A DNA stretch of 64,000 bases, taken from Clostridia bacterium (GTDB lineage: Bacteria > Bacillota > Clostridia > Christensenellales > UBA1242). The translations under genes were made by a program, and so were the position numbers. Of this stretch, positions 27,213-36,662 are shown in pieces. Numbering within the stretch: the first letter of the stretch is position 1; each line of letters opens with the position of its first letter. The notes beneath the pieces were generated by a model that was not told the DNA's origin, ran no database searches, and saw only the letters and a program-made list of their open reading frames with translations. The stretch is from assembly GCA_017409005.1 (NCBI GenBank), contig JAFQTP010000007.1:1-64000 (forward strand), read 5' to 3'.

Positions 27213-27267
27213 AAAAAAGTATAGCGAATTATAAATTACGCTAATTTTACAAAAAAGGTGATTAATT

Positions 27268-29874
27268 ATGGCTGAAAGAAAAAGCGTAGAAACACTAGCA
27301 GACTTAGAACAAACGCTAAAAAGTGTTAGGGAGGCTCAAGAAAAATTTGCATCTTATTCGCAAGAACAAGTAGATAAAATTTTTAGAGCAGTTGCACTAA
27401 AAGCAAACAACATGCGCATTCCACTTGCAAAACTAGCTGTGGAAGAAACAGGTATGGGAGTTGTTGAAGATAAGGTTATTAAAAACCACTTTGCTTCCGA
27501 ATATATTTACAATAAATATCGTAACACCATTACTTGTGGAACTATTGAAGAAGATAAAACTTATGGGTTTAAAAAAGTTGCCGAGCCAATTGGCGTTATT
27601 GCCGCGGTTATTCCAACAACCAATCCAACATCAACAGCAATTTTTAAAATTTTAATTTCATTAAAAACCCGTAATGGAATTATTATAAGCCCACATCCAC
27701 GTGCTAAAAAATGCACAATTGAAACAGCAAAAATTTTGCTTGCAGAAGCTGTTAAAGCAGGCGCACCAGAAGGCATAGTTTCTTGGATTGATGTTCCGTC
27801 GTTAGAACTTACAACTTTCCTTATGCAAAATGCCGATATTATTTTGGCAACCGGTGGTCCGGGCATGGTTAAGTCGGCATATTCAAGCGGAAAACCAGCA
27901 TTAGGTGTTGGTGCAGGAAATACTCCAGCAATTATTGATAGTTCGGCAAACATTAAACTTGCAGTAAACTCAATTATTCATTCTAAAACATTCGATAATG
28001 GCATGATTTGTGCTTCAGAACAATCGGTTATTATTTTAAAGGATAAATATAACGAAGTTAAAAAAGAGTTTATTGAACGTGGTTGTTATGTTTTAACCAA
28101 AGATGAAACCGAAAAAGTTAGAAAAACAATTATTATTAATGGTGCGTTAAATGCAAAAATTGTTGGTCAAAAGGCGCACACCATTGCAGCACTTGCAGGT
28201 GTTGATGTGCCAGAATCAACAAAAATTTTAATTGGCGAAGTTGAAAGTGTTGAACTTACGGAAGAATTTGCGCACGAAAAACTTTCTCCAGTTTTAGCAA
28301 TGTATAAAGCCGAGGATTTTGAAGACGCTGTTTTAAAGGCACACAAACTTGTGTTAGATGGCGGAATTGGACATACATCTTCAATTTATATTAACCCAGC
28401 TAAAGAACCAGAAAAACTTGCTTTATTTGAAAAAACCATGAAAACTTGTCGTGTTTTAATTAACACACCTGCAGCACAAGGTGGTATTGGCGACCTATAT
28501 AACTTTAAGTTAGAGCCATCACTTACACTTGGTTGCGGAACATGGGGCGGAAACTCTGTTTCAGAAAACGTTGGTGTTAAACATTTAATTAACATTAAAA
28601 CCATTGCGGAAAGGAGAGAAAATATGTTGTGGTTTAGAGCACCTGAAAAGGTATATATTAAAAAAGGTTGTTTACCTGTTGCCCTAGACGAACTAGGAGC
28701 AGTTTTAAATAAAAAACGTGTGTTTATTGTAACCGACACATTCCTTTATGAAAACGGCTACACAAAAGGCGTAACTAATAAATTAGACGAACTAGGAATT
28801 GTGCATCAAACATTCTTTAACGTTGCACCAGACCCAACTTTGGCTTGTGCTAAAGAGGGGGCAAAACAAATGGCTGAATTTAAACCTGATTGCATTATTG
28901 CACTTGGTGGCGGTTCTGCTATGGACGCAGGCAAAATTATGTGGGTTTTATATGAACACCCAGAAGTTGACTTTTTAGATATGGCAATGCGTTTTGTAGA
29001 TATTCGTAAACGTATTTACACATTCCCTAAAATGGGCGAAAAGGCATACTTTATTGCAGTTCCAACTTCTGCCGGAACTGGTTCAGAAGTAACACCATTT
29101 GCCGTTATTACCGACGAAAGCACCGGAACAAAATATCCTCTTGCCGATTACGAACTATTACCTAACATGGCAATTGTAGATTGCGACTTAATGTTAAAAG
29201 CACCAAAAGGTTTAACAAGTGCTTCCGGTATTGATGCTGTTACACATGCTTTAGAAGCTTATGCTTCCATGATGGCAACCGATTATACCGATGCACTTGC
29301 TATTCAAGCATTAAAAGTTATTTTTGAATATTTACCTCGTGCATATAATAATGGCGAAGCCGATGTTGAAGCACGCGAAAAAATGGCTAATGCAGCAACA
29401 ATGGCAGGCATGGCATTTGCTAATGCTTTTCTTGGTGTTTGCCACAGCATGGCACACAAACTTGGTGCATTCCACCACTTGCCACATGGTGTTGCAAACG
29501 CACTTATGATTAACGAAGTTATTAAATTTAATAGTGCCGAAGCACCAACCAAAATGGGGACATTCCCACAATACGACCACCCACACACACTTTCAAGATA
29601 TGCCGAAGTTGCAACTGCACTAGGTTTGGGAGGTAAAACCGACCAAGAAAAAGTTGATAATTTAATTGCAAAAATCAACGAACTAAAAGAACAAATTGGA
29701 ATTAAATCAACTATTAAAGATTATGGCATTAACGAACAAGAGTTTTTAGATAAACTTGACGAAATGACTGAACAGGCATTCGACGACCAATGCACAGGCG
29801 CAAACCCACGTTATCCACTTATGAGCGAAATTAAACAAATGTTTTTAAATGCTTATTACGGAGGTAAAAAATAA
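27268..29874 (+). CDS. adhE: Bifunctional acetaldehyde-CoA/alcohol dehydrogenase
   Basis: An 868-aa fermentative enzyme that reduces acetyl-CoA to acetaldehyde and then ethanol, regenerating NAD. The N-terminal aldehyde dehydrogenase half has the catalytic C248 in NGMICASEQS. The C-terminal iron-dependent alcohol dehydrogenase half has GGGSAMDAGK, PTSAGTGSEVTPF and the metal ligands in HSMAHKLGAFHHLPHG. The length is standard. AAAAAAGGTG precedes the ATG. A promoter palindrome suggests regulation by redox or carbon state. The next gene starts on its last base. Confidence 0.96.
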   Translation: MAERKSVETLADLEQTLKSVREAQEKFASYSQEQVDKIFRAVALKANNMRIPLAKLAVEETGMGVVEDKVIKNHFASEYIYNKYRNTITCGTIEEDKTYGFKKVAEPIGVIAAVIPTTNPTSTAIFKILISLKTRNGIIISPHPRAKKCTIETAKILLAEAVKAGAPEGIVSWIDVPSLELTTFLMQNADIILATGGPGMVKSAYSSGKPALGVGAGNTPAIIDSSANIKLAVNSIIHSKTFDNGMICASEQSVIILKDKYNEVKKEFIERGCYVLTKDETEKVRKTIIINGALNAKIVGQKAHTIAALAGVDVPESTKILIGEVESVELTEEFAHEKLSPVLAMYKAEDFEDAVLKAHKLVLDGGIGHTSSIYINPAKEPEKLALFEKTMKTCRVLINTPAAQGGIGDLYNFKLEPSLTLGCGTWGGNSVSENVGVKHLINIKTIAERRENMLWFRAPEKVYIKKGCLPVALDELGAVLNKKRVFIVTDTFLYENGYTKGVTNKLDELGIVHQTFFNVAPDPTLACAKEGAKQMAEFKPDCIIALGGGSAMDAGKIMWVLYEHPEVDFLDMAMRFVDIRKRIYTFPKMGEKAYFIAVPTSAGTGSEVTPFAVITDESTGTKYPLADYELLPNMAIVDCDLMLKAPKGLTSASGIDAVTHALEAYASMMATDYTDALAIQALKVIFEYLPRAYNNGEADVEAREKMANAATMAGMAFANAFLGVCHSMAHKLGAFHHLPHGVANALMINEVIKFNSAEAPTKMGTFPQYDHPHTLSRYAEVATALGLGGKTDQEKVDNLIAKINELKEQIGIKSTIKDYGINEQEFLDKLDEMTEQAFDDQCTGANPRYPLMSEIKQMFLNAYYGGKK

Positions 29875-30635
29875 TGACTTTTAAATTAGATAATTTAATT
29901 TATAAAGGCGAGACCAAAGAAGTTTTTAAAGAAGATGGCAACGCAATTAAATTGTTTAACGAAACTCACCCAAAAGCTTTTGTTTTAAACGAAGCATTAA
30001 ATCATGCTAGGGTTGAACAATATTCTGGTTTAAGTGTTCCAACATTAAAGGAAGTTGCTGTTGTTAACAACCGCTGGGCACTTGTGTATAACTATTTAGA
30101 GGGTAAAACTTTGGCCGAACTTATGGCTGAAAACCCTGAAAAAGAAGATGAGTATTTAAATAAATTTGTTGATATTCAACTTGAAGTTTTGTCTAAAAAT
30201 GTTCCACTACTTAATCGCACTAAAGATAAGTTTCGCCGTAAACTTTCAGAATTAACCGAAATTGCCGACGATGTTAAATATGAACTTATGCAAAGGCTTG
30301 AGGGAATGAAAAACCACACAAAGCTTTGTCATGGCGATTTTGACCCATCTAACATTATTTTTGATAAAGATGGCAACTATTATGTTATCGACTGGGCACA
30401 CGTTACAGCGGGTAACGCTTCAGCCGATGCGGCACGCACATTTTTAATTTTCTCTATCGAAAACAAAACCGAACTTGCTAATAAATATTTAAAATTATTT
30501 TCACAAAAAAGCGAAATTGAAATTAAATATATTCAAAGTTGGATTCCAATTGTTGCAGCAACACAACTTGAAAAAGGTGTTCAATCTGAAAAAGAATTTT
30601 TACTAAAATGGATTAATGTTGCTGAATATCAATAA
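29874..30635 (+). CDS. Aminoglycoside phosphotransferase-family kinase
   Basis: A 253-aa small-molecule kinase of the APH/choline-kinase fold. The catalytic loop is CHGDFDPSNIIF and the metal-binding Asp is in YVIDWAHVTAGN; an N-terminal glycine-poor ATP lobe with Lys/Glu is present. This subgroup in Firmicutes is often next to metabolic genes and is not shown to give drug resistance. It is translationally coupled to adhE (TAATG overlap), so it shares adhE expression. The substrate is unknown. Confidence 0.8.
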   Translation: MTFKLDNLIYKGETKEVFKEDGNAIKLFNETHPKAFVLNEALNHARVEQYSGLSVPTLKEVAVVNNRWALVYNYLEGKTLAELMAENPEKEDEYLNKFVDIQLEVLSKNVPLLNRTKDKFRRKLSELTEIADDVKYELMQRLEGMKNHTKLCHGDFDPSNIIFDKDGNYYVIDWAHVTAGNASADAARTFLIFSIENKTELANKYLKLFSQKSEIEIKYIQSWIPIVAATQLEKGVQSEKEFLLKWINVAEYQ

Positions 30636-30654
30636 CATTTACAAATTAAAATAC

Positions 30655-30686
30655 AAAAAAGTTGAGTTAAACACTCAACTTTTTTT
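30655..30686 (+). terminator. Terminator of adhE operon (copy A)
   Basis: AAAAAAGTTGAGT / ACTCAACTTTTTTT. Almost the same hairpin recurs at 31843-31875, flanking the gene between them. Confidence 0.8.
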
Positions 30687-30786
30687 GTTTGTTACCACCT
30701 GAAAAATTTTCTAGTTACATATTTATTTTAAAACGTTTTATTTTCGTGATTGTGTGATATAATTGGTGTAAATTTAAGGAGCTGTT

Positions 30787-31836
30787 ATGAATAAAACCTT
30801 TGGAGAGTTTTTAAAACAAAAACGATTAGAAAAAAGTTTAACTCAAAAAGAACTATCAAAATTACTTATTATTTCAGAATCGGCAGTTAGCAAATGGGAA
30901 AAAGATGTTGCACACCCAGATATTACATTGCTTCCTAAATTAGCCGAAATTTTAGGGGTTACCGAACATGAGTTAATAACTGCCAGCATCGATGAAACTT
31001 CTAGGGCGGAAAAGTCACAAGCAAAAAAATGGAGAACTTTATCGGTTACTTGGAGTTTGTTTTTCTATATTTCATACGCCTTAGCATTAATACCTTGCTT
31101 TATAGTTGATTTAGCAATAAATAAAGCATTAACTTGGTTCTGGATTGTTTTTTCGGCATTAATTTTAGCATTTAGTTTTACAAATTTGCCAAAACTAATT
31201 ACTAAACATAAATTAATTTTAGTGCCGTTATCAAACTATTTAGCTCTTTGCTTATTGCTTGGTGTGTGCTGTTTATACACAGGCGGAAACTGGTTTTTTA
31301 TTCCGGCAGTTGCAGTGTTATTTGGTTTAATAATAATTTTTATGCCAATATATATTTGCAAATATAAAGTGTTTGAAAAAGTTAGAAAGTATGCCGATTT
31401 TGTTTCGGTGACAATCGATTTTGTTATGCTAAATATTTTATTGCTTGTAATTAATGCGTACACAATAATTAATAATGCAACTGGGTTTTGGTATTTAAAA
31501 CCGGCATTGCCAATAGTGTTAATTATTTATGCAATTTTAAACATACTTTTAAGCGTAAGATTTTTAAAAATTAATAAGCTTTTAAAAACTAGCATTATTT
31601 TGTTTTTGTGTAACATTTTTATTTATGCTGTTCCGCCATTTATAAAGGTTTCGAATATTAATATACAATCTAACATAGATGAAATTAATATTTTTAAAGC
31701 TGATTTATCTAGGTGGATATTAGGTGTAACAATTCAACAAAACATACATTTAATTATTTGTTTAAGCATATTATTTATTGGTCTTTTATTTTTTATTGGC
31801 GGATTAATAGTCCATTGCAATAAAAAACACAAATAA
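30787..31836 (+). CDS. XRE-family regulator fused to membrane domain
   Basis: A 349-aa protein with an N-terminal Cro/CI helix-turn-helix (about 5-62; LTQKELSKLLIISESAVSKWEKD, then HPDITLLPKLAEILGV) and eight or so hydrophobic helices from residue 85 to 345. Membrane-tethered XRE regulators of this type are common in Firmicutes and sense envelope or unknown signals. TGATATAAT and AAGGAG lie upstream. It is flanked by two near-identical terminators. Confidence 0.85.
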   Translation: MNKTFGEFLKQKRLEKSLTQKELSKLLIISESAVSKWEKDVAHPDITLLPKLAEILGVTEHELITASIDETSRAEKSQAKKWRTLSVTWSLFFYISYALALIPCFIVDLAINKALTWFWIVFSALILAFSFTNLPKLITKHKLILVPLSNYLALCLLLGVCCLYTGGNWFFIPAVAVLFGLIIIFMPIYICKYKVFEKVRKYADFVSVTIDFVMLNILLLVINAYTIINNATGFWYLKPALPIVLIIYAILNILLSVRFLKINKLLKTSIILFLCNIFIYAVPPFIKVSNINIQSNIDEINIFKADLSRWILGVTIQQNIHLIICLSILFIGLLFFIGGLIVHCNKKHK

Positions 31837-31842
31837 AACAAT

Positions 31843-31875
31843 AAAAAAGTTGAGTAAAACACTCAACTTTTTTTA
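31843..31875. terminator. Terminator (copy B), bidirectional
   Basis: AAAAAAGTTGAGT / ACTCAACTTTTTTT with a 5-nt loop; differs from copy A by one loop base. It serves the XRE-membrane gene and the convergent zinc-ribbon gene. Confidence 0.8.
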
Positions 31876-32928
31876 TTATTTTTTTAAGTTTGCTCCGCAG
31901 CCCGAGCATTTTAAATTTGAAGATTTATTCATTGTGTTACAGTAAGGGCAGGCTACTAAATTAGATGTTTTTGGTTTTACTGCTTGTACTTGTGTAGGTT
32001 TGTTTATTTTTTCATTATCTTCAAAAGTTTCATTGTCTTCATATTCTTCAAGTAAATCGTCTAGGTCTTCAATTTCTTCGTCATCTTCAACTTTTTTCAA
32101 TTTGTTAAATCTTTGTTCGTTATATTTTTCGGCTTTTTCGCCATCAGTTTCATATTTCGATTTCATGGTAATGTCGCCTTTACCTCTAACAACACCTTCG
32201 TCCATCATTTTAACAAATGGATTTTGTCTTACTTTTGTGTAAGCAACAGGTTTGTTATCAACTAAGGCTCTAATGCTTGGAATAATGTCGCCATTTAGGG
32301 TGTAAAACTTTAATTTGTGTCCAGCAATTTTCATATTAAATAACGAAACTTCTGCTTTAAACTTTGGTAGTTTGCCTTCTTTAATTAAAACGCCGTCAAC
32401 AATAACACCTGCTTTACGCCAACTCGCAAACACAACAACTTTTTTATCTTCAATATCAAAATAATATTTTCGGTTTGCGAATAATTGTTTAACCAAATAT
32501 GTTAAAATAAATCCAGGAATTAAAATTAAATACCAAGCAAATTTGTTGTATTCGCATTCAATATCTTTTAGCTTTGCTTTAGCAACAATATCTTTATCGG
32601 TTGCCATAAATGTGTGTTTAAAATCACAACTTTCCTTAGATTCTAAATTAACTTTAATTTTAACGGTTTCGTCTTGAATATAAGCGCCCTTTTCGTTATA
32701 GGTGCTAATAACAACGGTTATTTGTTTAAGTGTAAATCCGGTTGTGTTATCAATGTGCCCGGCAATGGTTATTTGGTTCGGTTCAGAAGCTTTGCCAGTT
32801 AATGTAATTTCGTCTGTAGGAATGTGGGCATCTTTAAGTGGCATCATAAAGCAAAGTAGCGACGCAATAATTGTTAATCCAAATAAGAAAATTATAACAC
32901 CTCTGGCAAATTTATCTTGTCTTTTCAT
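31876..32928 (-). CDS. Membrane protein with C-terminal zinc ribbon
   Basis: A 350-aa protein. A helix at about residues 8-30 leads to an extracellular beta-rich domain (about 40-125), then a second helix (about 130-150), a cytoplasmic domain, an acidic linker rich in Asp/Glu, and a terminal zinc ribbon CPYCNTMNKSSNLKCSGCG. I start at the ATG at 32928, where GGAG sits 8 nt upstream; an in-frame TTG four codons earlier would overlap that site. Function unknown. It diverges from another zinc-ribbon protein. Confidence 0.7.
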   Translation of the reverse strand: MKRQDKFARGVIIFLFGLTIIASLLCFMMPLKDAHIPTDEITLTGKASEPNQITIAGHIDNTTGFTLKQITVVISTYNEKGAYIQDETVKIKVNLESKESCDFKHTFMATDKDIVAKAKLKDIECEYNKFAWYLILIPGFILTYLVKQLFANRKYYFDIEDKKVVVFASWRKAGVIVDGVLIKEGKLPKFKAEVSLFNMKIAGHKLKFYTLNGDIIPSIRALVDNKPVAYTKVRQNPFVKMMDEGVVRGKGDITMKSKYETDGEKAEKYNEQRFNKLKKVEDDEEIEDLDDLLEEYEDNETFEDNEKINKPTQVQAVKPKTSNLVACPYCNTMNKSSNLKCSGCGANLKK

Positions 32929-33105
32929 TTTAAACTCCAATATTATATAACTGGTTTAAGTTTAAAGTGTTTAGTAACTTTAGTCAAATTTATTTTGTTT
33001 AATATTTAAATATATACTTTTTAATAATTTAAATGTTTAAGTATGGTAAAGTTCTTATGTTTTCTTTAAGTTTGTGTTATTATAAATTAACATAAGGAGA
33101 ACGGA

Positions 33106-34263
33106 ATGGATAAAAACAAGAAAACCAATTTAACAATGCTAAAATGTTCTAATTGTGGTTCTTCAGTTTTTGAACAAACCAGCGACGATACCTATAAGTG
33201 CGGATATTGTGGCTCGGTTGCAAAAGACGATAATGCCGAAAAGCAATCGTTTATTAAATTTTTAAGTTCAAAATCTGCTAATGAAAGCAAAATAAGAATT
33301 GTTAAAAGCATGATGGGTGAACAAGATTTTTTTAAATATGCAATTGAACATATTTCAAATGAAAAAAATTCGCCCATAGATATTTTAGAATCTAAATTTG
33401 AAAATGTTGAAATTAGGTATAGTTATTATTTATTAGTTAAGGCCGAGTTTAAATTGGCAACACTATCAAATCAATATTTCGAAGATATTTCATATTCTCA
33501 AACAAAAAATAAAAAACTCTCAATAAACTCGCAAAAGCAAGTTGAGGAAGATGTTGTTAACGAATCTATTGCAATTTGTTCGCCTCTTCAAGAAAATGCT
33601 TTTGAGGGACAAAGTGAAAAAGTTTATAAAGATTTATATTCAGAGTTTTCAAATGTGAATAGTGCAATTCTTTCAGCGGAAGAAATTAAAAAGCGAAACA
33701 TTAAACTGCCAAGCAAAACAAAAATTTCGGAAGCAATCGACCGTATTATTAACGAAACAAAAACCGAGCTGTTAGAAAATAGTGTTGAAAAAAATGTTAG
33801 AGTAATGCACAAAATTGACGACATTGAACTTTGTATTGTTCCAGAATATGTTTTAAAGTTTGAATATAAAAACGAAAAATTTGAGGTGTCGTCGTTTGCA
33901 TACGATTTAAACATTGTGGGAAGCATTCCAAACGATTCCGAAAATTTATATAAGCAAGTAATGCAAAAAACTGCAAAGTATCCAATTGTTTCAATTTCTA
34001 TTTCGGCTGTGTTTGCTCTGTTTGGTTTTATTACATTTGCAATTGCTAGATATATTGCACTTGCATGGGTTTGCATTTTTGCAATTCCGGTTATGCTTGT
34101 TGTTTTTGCTTCAACATTTTTCATTGATAAAATTGTAACCAAAAACATTTTAACTAAACGATATAATTTAAAGCGAACAAAACTTCAAGAGTTTTTTAAA
34201 TCTAGAAACATCGACCCAACTTTAACGTCAGAGTTTTTAAATTCGTTTGAAGGAGGGGAATAA
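33106..34263 (+). CDS. Zinc-ribbon membrane protein
   Basis: A 385-aa protein opening with a zinc ribbon CSNCGSSVFEQTSDDTYKCGYCG (about 10-32), then a long cytoplasmic helical region, two closely spaced membrane helices (about 297-345) and a basic tail. It has a strong ribosome site (AAGGAGAACGG). It lies 1 bp before the Ig-like protein gene, whose own ribosome site is inside this gene, so they form an operon. It could be an accessory factor for that surface protein; this is inference. Confidence 0.7.
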   Translation: MDKNKKTNLTMLKCSNCGSSVFEQTSDDTYKCGYCGSVAKDDNAEKQSFIKFLSSKSANESKIRIVKSMMGEQDFFKYAIEHISNEKNSPIDILESKFENVEIRYSYYLLVKAEFKLATLSNQYFEDISYSQTKNKKLSINSQKQVEEDVVNESIAICSPLQENAFEGQSEKVYKDLYSEFSNVNSAILSAEEIKKRNIKLPSKTKISEAIDRIINETKTELLENSVEKNVRVMHKIDDIELCIVPEYVLKFEYKNEKFEVSSFAYDLNIVGSIPNDSENLYKQVMQKTAKYPIVSISISAVFALFGFITFAIARYIALAWVCIFAIPVMLVVFASTFFIDKIVTKNILTKRYNLKRTKLQEFFKSRNIDPTLTSEFLNSFEGGE

Positions 34264-34264
34264 C

Positions 34265-35434
34265 ATGTTAAGAAAAATTTCTATTGCAATTGTTGTTATT
34301 GGAGTTGCACTATGTGCACTTGCAGGAATTAGTGTTAACTTAAACCCAATGGTTGAAAAGGTTTCTTTTACCGAAACTGAAAAAACACTAACTATTAACA
34401 CTTCTCACAAACTAAATTTTTACACGTATCCAGAAAATGCTCGTTTATCAGCTTCTGGGCTAGAATGGTCTAGTTCTGACACAAACGTGGCAGTTGTTGA
34501 CAAATACGGCAATGTTGATGCTGTTGGTGTTGGCACTGTAACTATAAAAGCCAAATATAAAACAAACACAATTGAATGTGCTATAACAGTTAATCCGGTG
34601 TTTGTATCACACTTAAATGTTAGTTATCCATATTCAATTATTCACCCAGCCGAAACAATGCAAATTGCAGCAATAGTTAAACCTGATAATGCCACTTACA
34701 AACAATTAACATGGTCTAGCTCGAACCCAGAAGTTGCTACTGTTTCAAACACTGGTTTGGTTACTGGTGTTGCCGAGGGAGAAACATTGGTTACAATAAA
34801 TGCTGCGAATGATGTAACTGAAACACTTGTTGTAAAAGTTCAAAACACAATTGAGGTTGAAAGCATTGATTTATCTATTAATGTGTTAGACCCAACAAAA
34901 CTATGGCTTTCAACTTTTAATATAACCCCAACAATTTTCCCTGCTAATGCCGATAACCAAACTCTTACATGGTCTAGTTCTAACTCAGAGGTTATTAGTG
35001 TTGATTCTGCTGGAAAAGTTACAACACATAAAGATGGTTTTGCAACAATTACTGCAACAAGTTTAAGTGGTAAAACTGCAAGCATTTATTTAAATGTTCC
35101 TAGGGTAGAGGCAACTAGTGTAAATATTGTTAAACCATCGGTGTCGGGTGCAACTATTGTGTCTTGCACGATTAGCGTTGGCACCACGTTACAACTAAGG
35201 GCAAATTTAACAAGAGGTATTTCAAGTTATCCTTACATCACATCAAGCGGAATAACCACACACGAACTTGAGTGGACTTCCAGTGACCCATCTAAGGTTA
35301 GTGTAAGTCAAGGCGGACTTGTTACTGCCATTGCTTCAACGGCTAATGGTACGGGTACAAATTTTGGTGTAACAATTACTGTTACTGTTAAAGGTGTTGG
35401 AATATCCGACTCATACATAATTATGGTTAAATAA
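34265..35434 (+). CDS. Secreted/anchored Ig-like (BIG2) repeat protein
   Basis: A 389-aa surface protein with an N-terminal hydrophobic anchor or signal (about 5-25) and four BIG2 Ig-like repeats, each ending in a line such as LTWSSSNPEVATVSNTGLVT. It resembles the 1366-aa protein near the left end but lacks the beta-helix. I start at the ATG at 34265 because GGAGGGGAA lies 4 nt upstream; the longer frame begins inside that site. There is no sorting signal. Its partner is the zinc-ribbon protein upstream. Confidence 0.8.
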   Translation: MLRKISIAIVVIGVALCALAGISVNLNPMVEKVSFTETEKTLTINTSHKLNFYTYPENARLSASGLEWSSSDTNVAVVDKYGNVDAVGVGTVTIKAKYKTNTIECAITVNPVFVSHLNVSYPYSIIHPAETMQIAAIVKPDNATYKQLTWSSSNPEVATVSNTGLVTGVAEGETLVTINAANDVTETLVVKVQNTIEVESIDLSINVLDPTKLWLSTFNITPTIFPANADNQTLTWSSSNSEVISVDSAGKVTTHKDGFATITATSLSGKTASIYLNVPRVEATSVNIVKPSVSGATIVSCTISVGTTLQLRANLTRGISSYPYITSSGITTHELEWTSSDPSKVSVSQGGLVTAIASTANGTGTNFGVTITVTVKGVGISDSYIIMVK

Positions 35435-35437
35435 ATT

Positions 35438-35470
35438 TAAAAAGGGATTGATTTTCTTCAATCCTTTTTG
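35438..35470 (+). terminator. Intrinsic terminator
   Basis: AAAAAGG(G)ATTGA / TCAATCCTTTTT with a short loop. Confidence 0.75.
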
Positions 35471-35508
35471 TTTGGTGCAAAAAAACTTTAAAACTTATAA
35501 ATTCAATC

Positions 35509-35537
35509 TTGAATTTTGTTTTTATGTTTGATAATAT
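35509..35537 (+). promoter_or_regulatory. Promoter of a leaderless gene
   Basis: TTGAAT (35509-35514), 17 bp, TAATAT (35532-35537), then 6 nt and ATG at 35544. The predicted transcript begins at the start codon. Confidence 0.6.
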
Positions 35538-35543
35538 AAAAAT

Positions 35544-36323
35544 ATGATAAACGTTAAAGGTGGCTTTTTAAAAGCTGAGCAAGTTTACAATAGGTCTAAG
35601 TGTAATGGTATTTTCACTTCACAAGCATTGGCGGAAATTTTAAGTTCGCCAAATTTTACCGAACTTTTAGAAGCAACAAAACGTGGGGTGGATAATTTAG
35701 GTCAGCCTGACCCAGTTTTAACTAAAGTTTTGCAGGAAATTGGTTTTACTGCGTTGCCTATTATGGTTGATAGCAATCACTATCAACTTTTGGTTAAAAG
35801 TGGATTAACTCCAGTTTATAGGGGCGTTAAGCGCGACAATGCAATTGTTGATTTTGCAACTAACCCAGAATTGTTTGTTGGTAAAGGTCTTTTGTGTAAT
35901 GGAGTTCATTTTGTTTATGACGATGGCACAAAATCTTCGTACGGTAACACTCCGCTAGAAATGGCGGCACGATATGCTAGAAAACCACCTAAAGGGCTAC
36001 ATAAAAAAATTGATGCCGACATGCAACACTATAACGAGGGGCAAATTGTTCGAGCTTTAATTTCCGAGAATGCAAAGGCAATTGAAATTAAAGAACTTTT
36101 AAAACTTGCTAAAATGGTTACGGAAAGCATTAAGAGTAATAACACAATTTCAGAATCAACAAAGCAAAAAATGATTAAATTGTTTTCAAAAGAGGCTTCG
36201 GTTATTGCAGCCCTTGAGGGTATTGATGTTATTGTTGCAGAACGAACTAGATTTTTAATTGGGCTAAATCGTGGTGTGTTTATTATGGATAAAGGAATGG
36301 TTGATGCCGAACTAAACAAATAA
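35544..36323 (+). CDS. Putative ADP-ribosyltransferase-like protein
   Basis: A 259-aa soluble protein of unknown function. Residues 91-94 are VYRGV, then a glycine-rich GKGLLCNGVHFVYDDG, then LEMAARYA, and near the end LEGIDVIVAERTRFLIGLNRG. An R in Y-R-G, a G-x-G-x-x-F strand with a later A-x-x-Y-A helix, and a closing G-x-D-V-I ... LNRG are the landmarks of ART-fold domains found in phage and bacterial ADP-ribosyltransferases. The catalytic Glu is not obvious, so activity is uncertain. It has no ribosome site; the mRNA appears leaderless. It is the last chromosomal gene before the tRNA-Thr locus. Confidence 0.5.
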   Translation: MINVKGGFLKAEQVYNRSKCNGIFTSQALAEILSSPNFTELLEATKRGVDNLGQPDPVLTKVLQEIGFTALPIMVDSNHYQLLVKSGLTPVYRGVKRDNAIVDFATNPELFVGKGLLCNGVHFVYDDGTKSSYGNTPLEMAARYARKPPKGLHKKIDADMQHYNEGQIVRALISENAKAIEIKELLKLAKMVTESIKSNNTISESTKQKMIKLFSKEASVIAALEGIDVIVAERTRFLIGLNRGVFIMDKGMVDAELNK

Positions 36324-36347
36324 AGGAGTTTCAAAACTCCTTTTTCT
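36321..36347 (+). terminator. Intrinsic terminator
   Basis: AAAGGAGTTT / AAACTCCTTT with a 2-nt loop extension and T-run. Confidence 0.75.
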
Positions 36348-36377
36348 TTTTTTCATAAAATGTTGTTAATAAAACAC

Positions 36378-36406
36378 TTGACAATAAGGTGTTGTTTTAA
36401 TATACT
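36378..36406 (+). promoter_or_regulatory. Promoter of the tRNA-Thr locus
   Basis: TTGACA (36378-36383), 17 bp, TATACT (36401-36406). It reads through about 90 nt of possible hairpin leader, then the truncated and the intact tRNA-Thr. I find no separate promoter between the two tRNAs, so the intact copy seems to depend on this chromosomal promoter. Confidence 0.7.
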
Positions 36407-36499
36407 ATTGCCGTCGGTTTTTATAACTGACATAATGAAACATATATGGGTTAAATTATCGCTAAGCGCATTTATATGTTTTCGGTATTAACTTAATAT

Positions 36500-36539
36500 G
36501 CTGATGTGGCACAGTCGGTAGCGCACCGCCTTGGTAAGG
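36500..36539 (+). pseudogene. tRNA-Thr 5' half (interrupted gene)
   Basis: These 40 bases are a tRNA-Thr from GCTGATG through the D-arm to the anticodon loop TTGGTAA plus GG, then the match stops. The missing half, with GGCGG closing the CCGCC anticodon stem and CATCAGC pairing with GCTGATG, is found twice, at 50233-50277 and 54540-54584. The chromosomal tRNA gene is thus split at TTGGTAAGG by integrated elements. Confidence 0.85.
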
Positions 36540-36578
36540 AAAAACCAAGCACAAAAATTATACCAAATATCTTAATAT

Positions 36579-36654
36579 GCTGTTGTGGCACAGTCGGTAG
36601 CGCACTGCCTTGGTAAGGCAGAGGTCACGGGTTCAAGTCCCGTCAACAGCTCCA
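36579..36654 (+). tRNA. tRNA-Thr(GGT), complete, element-borne
   Basis: 76 nt including encoded CCA. Acceptor GCTGTTG / CAACAGC, anticodon stem CTGCC / GGCAG, loop TTGGTAA with anticodon GGT, T-arm ACGGG TTCAAGT CCCGT. It differs from the split chromosomal copy by compensated changes in the acceptor and anticodon stems, so it is a separate gene brought by the element and not a hybrid of the two halves. Confidence 0.9.
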
Positions 36655-36662
36655 CATATTAT

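Noticed and set aside
27561-29678. Several long leftward frames inside adhE
   Set aside because: They are antisense shadows of a strongly conserved enzyme.
36579-36654. Complete tRNA-Thr as the ordinary attL of element 1
   Set aside because: Its acceptor and anticodon stems are self-consistent and differ from the 3' halves at paired positions; the matching 5' half is at 36500. The ordinary attL model would leave that half unexplained. Kept as an alternative.
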